From an uncultured Prevotella sp. (GTDB lineage: Bacteria > Bacteroidota > Bacteroidia > Bacteroidales > Bacteroidaceae), in NCBI GenBank assembly GCA_934281565.1, contig CAKQXI010000001.1:16714-80713 (forward strand): 64,000 bases of DNA, in the 5' to 3' direction. The first letter of the stretch is position 1. The number at the start of each line of letters is the position of its first letter. Of this stretch, positions 42,259 through 51,063 are shown piece after piece. The notes under the pieces are model-generated. The model was given only the letters and a program-made list of their open reading frames with translations. It did not search any database and had not been told where the DNA came from. A program made the position numbers and the translations under genes.

Positions 42259-43527
42259 ATGTTATATTATCTCTTTAGATTTTTAGAGCAATGGGGAATC
42301 TCAGGCTCTCATATGTGGGGTTACATCTCATTCCGTGCCCTGCTCGCACTTATCGTATCATTAGTAATCTCCGCTTGGTTTGGAGAAAGATTTATCAAAT
42401 ATCTCAAGAGCAAACAGATTACCGAGACCCAACGTGATGCAAGCATTGACCCATTCGGAGTCAAGAAGATTGGCGTTCCATCCATGGGTGGTGTCATCAT
42501 CATCATGGCTATACTCATACCAGTATTGTTATTAGGCCGTTTACGCAACATCTACCTTATCTTGATGATCATCACGACTGTATGGTTAGGTTTCCTTGGA
42601 GGTATGGATGATTTCATCAAGATTTTCAAACGAGACAAGGAAGGCTTGAAAGGTAAGTACAAAATCGTAGGTCAGATAGGTATAGGACTCATTGTAGGTT
42701 TAGTATTATGGGCATCGCCTGATGTGAAGATGAATGAAAACCTTGCCATTGAACGCCAAGGGCAAGAAACAGTAGTAAAACATCGTACGAAACCCACAAA
42801 ATCATTGAAAACAACCATTCCTTTCATCAAAGGACATAATTTGGATTACTCACACATCACTGAGTTTTGTGGGAAATATAAGACCGCTGCAGGATGGATA
42901 CTCTTTGTCATTATGACTATCTTTGTCGTCACTGCGGTATCCAACGGTGCCAACTTGAATGACGGAATGGATGGAATGTGTGCAGGAAACTCCGCAATCA
43001 TTGGTGTTGCCTTAGGTATCTTAGCATACGTGTCATCACATATCCAATTCGCCGCTTACCTTAACATCATGTACATTCCAGGCTCAGAGGAACTTGTGGT
43101 GTTTTTCTGTGCATTCATCGGAGCCCTTATAGGTTTCCTTTGGTACAATGCTTATCCCGCACAAGTATTTATGGGTGACACAGGCTCGCTAACCATCGGC
43201 GGTATCATTGCAGTAGGTGCGATTATCATTCACAAGGAATTAATGCTACCTATCCTTTGTGGCATATTCTTTGTAGAGAGTCTTAGTGTCATTGTGCAGG
43301 TATATTATTATAAATCTGGCAAGAGAAAAGGCATCAAGCAACGCATATTCAAGCGCACACCTATCCACGACAACTTCAGGACACAAGATTGCCAATTGGA
43401 CCCTGAATGTAAATACCTCATCAAGAAACCACATAGTGCCATCCATGAATCCAAGATTACCATCCGCTTCTGGATTATCACTATTATTCTTGCTGCATTG
43501 ACTATCATAACATTGAAGATTAGATAA
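42259..43527 (+). CDS. mraY: Phospho-MurNAc-pentapeptide transferase
   Basis: 422 residues with about ten membrane helices. MraY moves phospho-MurNAc-pentapeptide onto undecaprenyl phosphate to make lipid I. Signatures: PFGVKKIGVPSMGGVIIIMA (read in parts), GFLGGMDDFIKIFKRDKEGL with the metal-binding DD, SNGANLNDGMDGMCAGN, and GDTGSLTIGG. There is an insertion of about 60 residues after the second block (MNENLAIERQGQETVVKHRT), typical of Bacteroidetes MraY. It follows murE by 5 bases. Confidence 0.97.
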   Translation: MLYYLFRFLEQWGISGSHMWGYISFRALLALIVSLVISAWFGERFIKYLKSKQITETQRDASIDPFGVKKIGVPSMGGVIIIMAILIPVLLLGRLRNIYLILMIITTVWLGFLGGMDDFIKIFKRDKEGLKGKYKIVGQIGIGLIVGLVLWASPDVKMNENLAIERQGQETVVKHRTKPTKSLKTTIPFIKGHNLDYSHITEFCGKYKTAAGWILFVIMTIFVVTAVSNGANLNDGMDGMCAGNSAIIGVALGILAYVSSHIQFAAYLNIMYIPGSEELVVFFCAFIGALIGFLWYNAYPAQVFMGDTGSLTIGGIIAVGAIIIHKELMLPILCGIFFVESLSVIVQVYYYKSGKRKGIKQRIFKRTPIHDNFRTQDCQLDPECKYLIKKPHSAIHESKITIRFWIITIILAALTIITLKIR

Positions 43528-43536
43528 AATAACAAT

Positions 43537-44868
43537 ATGAGTAGAATTGTAATTTTAGGTGCTGGGGAGAGCGGTGCTGGTGCCGCTATCTTAGCCAAGA
43601 AAGAAGGATTTGATGTATTTGTCTCTGATATGTCTAGCATCAAGGACAAATACAAGAAACTGTTGGATGACCATGATATAGAATGGGAAGAAGGTCACCA
43701 TACAGAAGAAAAAATTCTGAATGCTGATGAAGTAATCAAGAGTCCTGGCATCCCAAAAGAGGCTCCTATGATTCAGAAACTGATGAAACAAGGTACTCCT
43801 ATTATCAGTGAGATTGAGTTTGCCGGACGTTATACAAATGCGAAAATGATTTGCATCACTGGTAGCAATGGCAAGACGACAACTACTTCTTTGATTTATC
43901 ACATATTCAAGACTGCAGGATACGATGCCGGATTAGCTGGCAACATTGGCAATAGCTTGGCACTCCAAGTAGCAGAAACCCCACATGAATACTACATCAT
44001 AGAATTGAGTAGTTTCCAGTTAGACAATATGTATAATTTCCGTGCCAACATTGCTATTTTGCTGAATATAACTCCAGACCACTTGGACCGTTATGAGTTC
44101 TGTATGCAGAACTACATCGATGCAAAGATGCGTATCACCCAGAACCAGACAAAGGAAGACAGTTTCATTTTCTGGAATGATGATCCTATCGTAAAGAAAG
44201 AACTGGACAAATACAACCTACAATCCCATATCTGTCCGTTCTCAGAAGACAAGGAAACAGACAGTGTTGGTTACATAGATAACGACAAGTATCAGTTGAA
44301 TTATCCTACTCCATTCTACATGAAACAGGAAGAACTGAGTTTGACAGGGAAACATAATATCTACAATAGTCTTGCAGCAGGATTAGCATGCCATATTGCA
44401 GGCATCAAAGAAGAATATATCCGCAAAGGACTCAGCGACTTCCCGGGTGTAGAGCATCGCTTGGAGAAAGTTTGCAAAGTTAACGGTGTACAATACATCA
44501 ATGACTCAAAAGCTACCAATGTCGATGCCTGTTGGTATGCCTTAGAAAGCATGAAGACCCCAACTATTCTCATTCTTGGAGGAAAGGACAAAGGCAATGA
44601 CTATGAGCACATTAAAGACTTGGTAAAACAGAAATGCAGAGGATTGGTATATCTCGGAGCAGACAACCAGAAATTGCATGACAACTTCGATATGCTGGGC
44701 ATCCCTGTACGTGACACGCATAGCATGAAAGATTGTGTGAAAGCCTGCCATGAAATGGCTAAGTCGGAGGATACTGTATTGTTGAGCCCTTGTTGTGCCA
44801 GCTTCGACCTCTTTAAAAATATGGAAGACCGAGGCGAGCAGTTCAAGACTCTTGTTAGACAACTATAA
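43537..44868 (+). CDS. murD: UDP-MurNAc-L-alanine:D-glutamate ligase
   Basis: 443 residues. MurD adds D-glutamate to UDP-MurNAc-L-Ala with ATP. The N-terminal Rossmann part is IVILGAGESGAGAAILAKKE, SPGIPKEAP is the family motif, ITGSNGKTTTTSLIYH is the P-loop, and INDSKATNVDACWYAL and LLSPCCASFDLFKNMEDRGE (read in parts) are the C-terminal ligase signatures. It lies 9 bases downstream of mraY and 25 bases upstream of ftsW. Confidence 0.97.
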   Translation: MSRIVILGAGESGAGAAILAKKEGFDVFVSDMSSIKDKYKKLLDDHDIEWEEGHHTEEKILNADEVIKSPGIPKEAPMIQKLMKQGTPIISEIEFAGRYTNAKMICITGSNGKTTTTSLIYHIFKTAGYDAGLAGNIGNSLALQVAETPHEYYIIELSSFQLDNMYNFRANIAILLNITPDHLDRYEFCMQNYIDAKMRITQNQTKEDSFIFWNDDPIVKKELDKYNLQSHICPFSEDKETDSVGYIDNDKYQLNYPTPFYMKQEELSLTGKHNIYNSLAAGLACHIAGIKEEYIRKGLSDFPGVEHRLEKVCKVNGVQYINDSKATNVDACWYALESMKTPTILILGGKDKGNDYEHIKDLVKQKCRGLVYLGADNQKLHDNFDMLGIPVRDTHSMKDCVKACHEMAKSEDTVLLSPCCASFDLFKNMEDRGEQFKTLVRQL

Positions 44869-44893
44869 AAATAGTTTAAACATATAACAAAAA

Positions 44894-46174
44894 ATGGAAA
44901 ATAAGACCATAGGCAATCTTTTCAAAGGAGATAAAGTCATCTGGATGATATTTTTCTTCCTTTGTATGATAAGTATCATTGAGGTATATTCCGCCTCAAG
45001 CTCCTTGTCATATAAATCAGGTAACTACATGGGGCCAGTTCTTAGGCACATGTCCATATTACTGATGGGATTAGGCTCAATGATATGTATGCTTCAGGTC
45101 AAATGCAAGTATTTCAAACTTGTCACTCCATTTATCTTGCTCATCTCTGGAATCATGTTGCTGTGGGTGCTTTTTGCTGGGCACTCCACCAATGGGGCTG
45201 CAAGATGGATTAGCTTTATCGGCATACAGTTTCAACCATCAGAAATCGCAAAGGGTGCCGTTGTCTTAGCCGTAGCACAGATCCTAAGTGCGACACAAAC
45301 AAAGGATGGAGCTGACAAGAAAGCATTCAAATTTGTTCTTTGGATCTGTATCCCCTATGCATTAGCTATTTGCTTAGAGAACTTATCCACCGCCATGTTG
45401 CTCTGTCTCACGGTTCTTTGCATGATGATTATCGGACAAGTATCCATGCGACAGATTGGCAAGCTCGTTGGAATTGTCTCACTAATAATCATTATCATCT
45501 TTGCAGGTATCATGATATTTGGTCAAGACAAAGAGATAGAGGCACAAAAGATGGGTAATTCTCTAACAGAAAAGACCGTCCAGGCTTCCGAAGAAGAACC
45601 AGGAATAATCAAAAAGATATTTCATAGGGCAGACACTTGGAAAGGGAGAATAGACAAATGGTTAGACAACAAACCTGTGCCTCCGGAAGATGTTGATTTA
45701 GACAAAGATGCTCAAGTTGCACATGCCAACATCGCCATCGCTTCTTCCAACATCATAGGTAAAGGACCGGGCAATTCTGTAGAAAGAGACTTCTTGTCTC
45801 AGGCTTTCTCAGATTTCATCTATGCCATCATCATAGAGGAACTCGGTATCACAGGAGCTATCATTGTTGCTTTATTGTATATCTTTCTACTCTTTAGGAC
45901 AGGACAGATTGCCAATCGGTGTGAGAATACATTCCCAGCTTTTTTGGCAATGGGTTTAGCCATTTTGCTCGTCACCCAGGCCTTATTCAATATGCTTGTT
46001 GCAGTAGGTATCGCACCAGTTACAGGTCAGCCACTTCCGCTCATCAGTAGAGGTGGAACTTCAACGATCATCAACTGCTTGTACGTGGGCATCATCTTGA
46101 GCATAAGTAGGACGGCAAAGAAGAAAGAAACGCCACAAAAAGGGGAAAATCTTAACAAATTAGCTTCCGAATAG
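44894..46174 (+). CDS. ftsW: Septal peptidoglycan glycosyltransferase FtsW
   Basis: 426 residues, SEDS family, about ten membrane helices. FtsW polymerises lipid II at the septum together with FtsI. Motifs include NGAARWISFIGIQFQPSEIAKG (read in parts), the large periplasmic loop with the charged stretch DKEIEAQKMGNSLTEKTVQA (about 40 residues, longer than usual), and the C-terminal GQPLPLISRGGTSTIINC. It ends 80 bases before murG, a gap that contains a promoter-like box. Confidence 0.95.
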   Translation: MENKTIGNLFKGDKVIWMIFFFLCMISIIEVYSASSSLSYKSGNYMGPVLRHMSILLMGLGSMICMLQVKCKYFKLVTPFILLISGIMLLWVLFAGHSTNGAARWISFIGIQFQPSEIAKGAVVLAVAQILSATQTKDGADKKAFKFVLWICIPYALAICLENLSTAMLLCLTVLCMMIIGQVSMRQIGKLVGIVSLIIIIIFAGIMIFGQDKEIEAQKMGNSLTEKTVQASEEEPGIIKKIFHRADTWKGRIDKWLDNKPVPPEDVDLDKDAQVAHANIAIASSNIIGKGPGNSVERDFLSQAFSDFIYAIIIEELGITGAIIVALLYIFLLFRTGQIANRCENTFPAFLAMGLAILLVTQALFNMLVAVGIAPVTGQPLPLISRGGTSTIINCLYVGIILSISRTAKKKETPQKGENLNKLASE

Positions 46175-46227
46175 AAAAAGAGTATCATAATTTAGGTAAA
46201 AAATGCCATGGAATGGATTTTTTTGCT

Positions 46228-46235
46228 TACCTTTG
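46228..46235 (+). promoter_or_regulatory. Possible internal promoter before murG
   Basis: TACCTTTG in the only sizeable gap of the second half of the dcw cluster, 19 bases before the murG ATG at 46255. No -33 element was identified. Confidence 0.45.
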
Positions 46236-46254
46236 CATAGAAACAAGAAAGAAC

Positions 46255-47361
46255 ATGAATAATGAATTAAGAATTATCATAAGTGGCGGTGGCACAGGAG
46301 GTCATATTTTCCCTGCTGTATCCATTGCAAATGCCATCAAGGTCAAGTACCCTGATGCAAAAATTTTGTTTGTTGGTGCATTAGGCAGAATGGAAATGCA
46401 ACGTGTGCCAGCTGCAGGTTATGAAATAAAGGGCTTGCCTATCTGTGGTTTCGATAGAAAGCATTTACTCAAGAATATCGCTGTACTTTTCAAGATATGG
46501 AAAAGCCAACATATGGCGAAGAAAATCATCAAGGATTTCAAGCCTATGGTTGCTGTAGGAGTGGGTGGCTATGCCAGTGGTCCTACTCTAAATGTCTGCG
46601 CTAACAAAGGCATTCCTTGCCTCATTCAAGAGCAGAATTCTTATGCTGGTGTGACTAACAAGTTGCTTGCTAAAAAAGCAGACAAGATTTGCGTAGCTTA
46701 CGAGGGCATGGAACGTTTTTTCCCAGCAGACAAGATTATCATGACTGGTAACCCTGTTCGCCAGAATGTATTAGAAACAAATATTACCCAGAAAGAAGCT
46801 CGCAAGTTGTTCGGTCTCGACCCTGATAAAAAAACTATTTTGCTCGTAGGTGGAAGCCTTGGAGCAAGAACCATCAATGAAAGTGTGCTTCAGCATCTTG
46901 ACTTGATAAAGGAAAGTGGCGTACAGTTCATTTGGCAGACTGGCAAATATTACAACGCTGCAATCATGGAGCAACTAAAAGACAAGGAACTCCCAATGTT
47001 GAAAGTCACCGACTTCATTAGTGACATGGGAGCCGCCTATAAAGCAGCCGACTTGGTCATTAGTCGTGCTGGTGCCAGCAGTATCAGCGAGTTCTGCATT
47101 ATTGGCAAGCCTGTCATCTTAGTCCCAAGCCCTAATGTGGCAGAAGATCATCAAACAAAAAATGCAATGGCATTGGTCAACAAGGATGCAGCAATCTATG
47201 TGAAAGACTCAGAGGCAGCTTCCGTCCTTTTGAGACAAGCCATCGAAACAGTAAAAAATGAGAATAAACTTAACTCATTAAGCAATAACATCAAAAAATT
47301 AGGATTAAAGAATTCTGCCGACGTCATCGCCGACGAAGTCATTAAATTAGCAACAAAATAA
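46255..47361 (+). CDS. murG: UDP-GlcNAc:lipid I N-acetylglucosamine transferase
   Basis: 368 residues from the ATG at 46255. An upstream in-frame ATG at 46213 would place the promoter-like box inside the coding region and adds a non-homologous extension, so it is rejected. MurG makes lipid II on the inner membrane face. RIIISGGGTGGHIFPAVSIA is the glycine-rich acceptor site, GVGGYASGPTLN the second, and LVISRAGASSISEFCIIGKPVILVP (read in parts) the UDP-GlcNAc site. Stop and murC start overlap by one base. Confidence 0.97.
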   Translation: MNNELRIIISGGGTGGHIFPAVSIANAIKVKYPDAKILFVGALGRMEMQRVPAAGYEIKGLPICGFDRKHLLKNIAVLFKIWKSQHMAKKIIKDFKPMVAVGVGGYASGPTLNVCANKGIPCLIQEQNSYAGVTNKLLAKKADKICVAYEGMERFFPADKIIMTGNPVRQNVLETNITQKEARKLFGLDPDKKTILLVGGSLGARTINESVLQHLDLIKESGVQFIWQTGKYYNAAIMEQLKDKELPMLKVTDFISDMGAAYKAADLVISRAGASSISEFCIIGKPVILVPSPNVAEDHQTKNAMALVNKDAAIYVKDSEAASVLLRQAIETVKNENKLNSLSNNIKKLGLKNSADVIADEVIKLATK

Positions 47362-48737
47362 TGGAACTTAAAGATATTAAAGCTGTTTATTTCGTAGGTG
47401 CAGGTGGCATTGGCATGAGTGCCATTGCCAGATATTTCTTGCACAAGGGACTTGTTGTAGCAGGCTATGACAAGACACCATCCAACTTAACTTCTGAACT
47501 TGAAAAAGAGGGGATGCTTATCCACTACGAAGAAGATCTTGACAAAATTCCTCAAGCATGCAAGAACCCCAAAAACACATTGGTTATTTTCACCCCTGCC
47601 ATTCCTGCAGAACATAAAGAACTTGTATACTTTCATGAAAATGGTTTCACCATTGAGAAGCGTGCCCAGGTCTTGGGGACACTAACTCGTACCCACAAAG
47701 GATTATGTGTTGCTGGTACTCATGGAAAGACCACAACTTCAACAATGTGTGCCCATATCATGCATCAAAGCCACATTGACTGCAACGCTTTCTTAGGAGG
47801 AATCTCCAAGAATTACGGCACCAACTATATACTCTCTGACAAGAGTGACTACGTGGTTATAGAAGCTGATGAATTTGATCGTAGCTTCCACTGGTTACGC
47901 CCTTGGATGAGTGTCATCACTGCTACGGACCCTGACCATTTAGACATCTATGGCACCAAGGAAGCTTATCTTGAGAGTTTCCATCATTATACAGAACTCA
48001 TTCAACCCGGAGGTGCCCTCATTATCCATAAGAATTTGGAAATGAAACAGCATGTACAAGAAGGAGTAAAAATATACGAATATAGCCTTAACGAAGGAGA
48101 CTTCCATGCCGAGAACATAAAAATAGACAATGGCGAAATTACATTTGACTTCATCTCTCCTATCGAAAATGTTCATGGCATAGAATTGGGACAGCCAATA
48201 CCTATCAATATCGAGAATGGCATCGCTGCTATGGCTATGGCACAGTTGAATGGTTGTACTGCCGAAGAATTGAAAAAAGGCATGAAAACCTATGGTGGAG
48301 TTGATCGCCGTTTCGATTTCAAGATAAAGAATGACAAATTAGTATTTCTCTCTGACTACGCTCACCACCCTAAAGAAATCTATCAGAGTGCAAAAAGTAT
48401 CAGAGAATTATACAAGGACAGAAAAATCACTGCGATTTTCCAGCCACATCTCTATACAAGAACAAGAGACTTCTACAAGGATTTTGCAGACAGCTTAAGC
48501 CAATTGGACGAGGTCGTACTTTGCGACATATATCCTGCACGTGAACAACCTATCCCTGGTGTAACTTCAAAGTTAATCTATGACAACTTAAAACCAGGAG
48601 TAGAAAAGAGCATGATTCACAAAGAAGATGTTCTTGATTTGGTAAAGAACCGCAATTTCGATGTCCTCATCATATTAGGAGCAGGAGACTTAGACAACTA
48701 TGTTCCACAAATAACAGAAATTCTAAAGCATAAATAA
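47361..48737 (+). CDS. murC: UDP-MurNAc:L-alanine ligase
   Basis: 458 residues. MurC attaches L-alanine to UDP-MurNAc, the first peptide step. The N-terminal FVGAGGIGMSAIARYFLHKG is the UDP-sugar Rossmann site, VAGTHGKTTTSTMCAHIM the P-loop, VVIEADEFDRSFHWLRP and YAHHPKEI the later signatures. The order murG, murC, ftsQ with one-base overlaps on both sides shows coupled translation. Confidence 0.97.
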   Translation: MELKDIKAVYFVGAGGIGMSAIARYFLHKGLVVAGYDKTPSNLTSELEKEGMLIHYEEDLDKIPQACKNPKNTLVIFTPAIPAEHKELVYFHENGFTIEKRAQVLGTLTRTHKGLCVAGTHGKTTTSTMCAHIMHQSHIDCNAFLGGISKNYGTNYILSDKSDYVVIEADEFDRSFHWLRPWMSVITATDPDHLDIYGTKEAYLESFHHYTELIQPGGALIIHKNLEMKQHVQEGVKIYEYSLNEGDFHAENIKIDNGEITFDFISPIENVHGIELGQPIPINIENGIAAMAMAQLNGCTAEELKKGMKTYGGVDRRFDFKIKNDKLVFLSDYAHHPKEIYQSAKSIRELYKDRKITAIFQPHLYTRTRDFYKDFADSLSQLDEVVLCDIYPAREQPIPGVTSKLIYDNLKPGVEKSMIHKEDVLDLVKNRNFDVLIILGAGDLDNYVPQITEILKHK

Positions 48738-49531
48738 TGCGCATCAATTGGAAGAAAATCATTATCATAACACTTGACTTGGCCTTAACCGTCTACCTTG
48801 TGTTTGCTTTCACCAGGTTTAATAAGCCTGATGAAACAAGAAAGGTATGTACAAAGGTGAACATCAATATTCAAGATGAGATGACCAATGGTTTTCTTAA
48901 TGCTCAAGAGATAAAGAAAAGATTAGAGGACAAAAATCTTTATCCTCTGACGAAACCTTTAAAACAGGTAAATACAAGAGAAATAGAGAGCACCCTCAAA
49001 GCCAGTCCATTTGTAAATTCTGTAGAATGTTACAAAACACAAGATGGACTCGTTGATATTTATCTCACACAGCGTATGCCAATTGTCAGAATAAAGAGCA
49101 TCAACAACGAAGATTACTATATTGACGACAAGAACCAGATTATGCCAAACACGAAATATACAAGCGACATCATCATTGCCACAGGCTACATTAATAAATG
49201 GTATGCCCAAAAGTATATTTCTCTGTTAAGCAAGTCACTTATGGTTAACGAGCTGTGGCGAAACCAAATAGAACAAATCAACGTGCTTCCAGACAAGGGC
49301 ATTGAATTGATACCACGTGTAGGCAATCATATCGTCTATATAGGTAATCTCCCAGAAACAAATATCATTGACAAAAGAAAAAAAGATATAGAAGATTTCG
49401 TCAATAGGAAAATGAACCGATTGGAAAAATTCTATAAATATGGGCTATCGCAAGCTGGGTGGAACAAATACTCATATATCAACATTGAGTTTGACAACCA
49501 GATTATTTGCACCAAGCAACATAATAGCTAA
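48737..49531 (+). CDS. ftsQ: FtsQ/DivIB-like divisome protein
   Basis: 264 residues. A short basic N-terminus (MRINWKK), one membrane helix (IIIITLDLALTVYLVFAF) and a periplasmic part with a POTRA-like start (MTNGFLNAQEIKKRLEDKNL) and the FtsQ core (FVNSVECYKTQDGLVDIYLTQRMPIVRI, read in parts). FtsQ links early FtsA/FtsZ assembly with FtsL/FtsB. Identification rests on topology and on its place before ftsA; sequence conservation is low, as usual. Confidence 0.88.
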   Translation: MRINWKKIIIITLDLALTVYLVFAFTRFNKPDETRKVCTKVNINIQDEMTNGFLNAQEIKKRLEDKNLYPLTKPLKQVNTREIESTLKASPFVNSVECYKTQDGLVDIYLTQRMPIVRIKSINNEDYYIDDKNQIMPNTKYTSDIIIATGYINKWYAQKYISLLSKSLMVNELWRNQIEQINVLPDKGIELIPRVGNHIVYIGNLPETNIIDKRKKDIEDFVNRKMNRLEKFYKYGLSQAGWNKYSYINIEFDNQIICTKQHNS

Positions 49532-49566
49532 TAAATTAAGATAAAAGAATTGATAATATAACGACT

Positions 49567-51027
49567 ATGCCAAAGGAATTTATTGTAGCTATCGAACTAG
49601 GCTCATCTAAGATGACTGGTATAGCAGGCCAAAAGAACTTAGACGGTAGCATTACTGTACTTGCCACCGTTGAGGAGAACTCGGCTTCTTGCATCAGAAA
49701 AGGTGTTATTTATAACATCGACAAAACGTGCCAATGCTTGACAAGTATTATCCAAAAATTAAGGACAATTCTCAAGCAAGACATTACACAAGTCTATGTT
49801 GGAGTTGGAGGCCGTTCTATCAGAAGTATCAAAAATGTCATTGTTAAAGAGCTTCCCACTAACTCTATCATCAGCCAAGAGATGATCAATGAGTTAATGG
49901 ATATCAATCGCAACATGACATATCCTGACCAAGAGATTCTTGATGCTGTTACACAAGAATACAAGATTGACAACCAGTATCAAATTGATCCTGTCGGCAT
50001 ACAATGCAACCATCTGGAAGGCATCTTCTTGAATATCTTATGGCGTAAGAATTTTTACAACAATATCAATACTTGCTTTGAGAATGCAAATATTGATATT
50101 GCAGAGATGTATCTCGCTCCTTTGGCTATGGCGGATAGCGTACTCACCGACTCTGAAAAACGAGCAGGATGTATGCTCGTTGACTTAGGAGCTGACACCA
50201 CAACGGTATCCGTATATTATAAAGGTATATTAAGACATCTTTCTGTCATTCCATTAGGCAGTAACAATATCACCAAAGACTTGACTTGCCTACAAATAGA
50301 AGAAACCGAGGCAGAGGAAATGAAGTTGAAATATGCAAAGGCATATACCGACAACAACAATATAGACCCTGCTCTTACATATCCTGTTGACAAAGACAGA
50401 AAAGTGGAGAGCAAGAAGTTCATAGAAATTGTGGAGGCACGCATTGAAGAAATTGTCGAGAATGCTTGGTTCCAAGTACCCGGGGAATATGCAGACCAAC
50501 TTCTGGGTGGCATTGTTCTTACCGGTGGTGGTAGTAATATGCCAGAAATCGACAAGGTGTTCAAGAACCATACGCATATTGACAAAATACGTATCGCCAA
50601 GTTTGTCACACAAACAGTCAATACCAAGGAATCAAAAATAAACAATCATGATGGAACAAAAAATACCATCTTAGGTCTGTTGGCAAAGGGTGACATGAAT
50701 TGTGCTGGTGAAGAAATCGGCAACGATTTATTCCAAAATTCAGCAGAAAAAGCATCAATGGCAACACCTGACCCTCATAAAGCAGCAAGAAAGCCTTATG
50801 AGACCGCAGGAAGTGGCGTAGTACCAACAGCTGCAGAAATGCGACAAAAGGCTGAAGAAGAAGAACTTCGTCGTAAAAAAGAGGAGGAAGAAGCTCAGCG
50901 TATTGCTGCAGAAGAAGAAGCGGCAAGACTTGCCAAGGAAAAAGAAAGAACTGAAAAGAGTATTCTTCACAAAGGTTTCCGCTTCATCAAGAGACTTGTC
51001 AATGATGCTATCAAAGAAGAAGAATAA
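49567..51027 (+). CDS. ftsA: Cell division protein FtsA with extended charged linker
   Basis: 486 residues, longer than the usual 420. The actin-like core shows AIELGSSKMTGIAG (phosphate 1), CMLVDLGADTTTVSVYYKG (phosphate 2) and GGIVLTGGGSNMPEID (adenosine). After about residue 410 comes a Glu/Arg/Ala-rich segment (EELRRKKEEEEAQRIAAEEE), then the final amphipathic membrane-targeting helix (ILHKGFRFIKRLVNDAIKEE). FtsA tethers FtsZ to the membrane. The inserted charged helix between core and anchor is the notable feature; FtsZ, encoded next, has a similar segment. Confidence 0.96.
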   Translation: MPKEFIVAIELGSSKMTGIAGQKNLDGSITVLATVEENSASCIRKGVIYNIDKTCQCLTSIIQKLRTILKQDITQVYVGVGGRSIRSIKNVIVKELPTNSIISQEMINELMDINRNMTYPDQEILDAVTQEYKIDNQYQIDPVGIQCNHLEGIFLNILWRKNFYNNINTCFENANIDIAEMYLAPLAMADSVLTDSEKRAGCMLVDLGADTTTVSVYYKGILRHLSVIPLGSNNITKDLTCLQIEETEAEEMKLKYAKAYTDNNNIDPALTYPVDKDRKVESKKFIEIVEARIEEIVENAWFQVPGEYADQLLGGIVLTGGGSNMPEIDKVFKNHTHIDKIRIAKFVTQTVNTKESKINNHDGTKNTILGLLAKGDMNCAGEEIGNDLFQNSAEKASMATPDPHKAARKPYETAGSGVVPTAAEMRQKAEEEELRRKKEEEEAQRIAAEEEAARLAKEKERTEKSILHKGFRFIKRLVNDAIKEEE

Positions 51028-51063
51028 AAATATTGACATCAAATTTTTTAAGACTATATAATT

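Noticed and set aside
46213..46254. Extended N-terminus of murG from the ATG at 46213
   Set aside because: It would contain the TACCTTTG box and adds residues (MDFFAYLCIETRKN) not expected before the glycine-rich MurG start.
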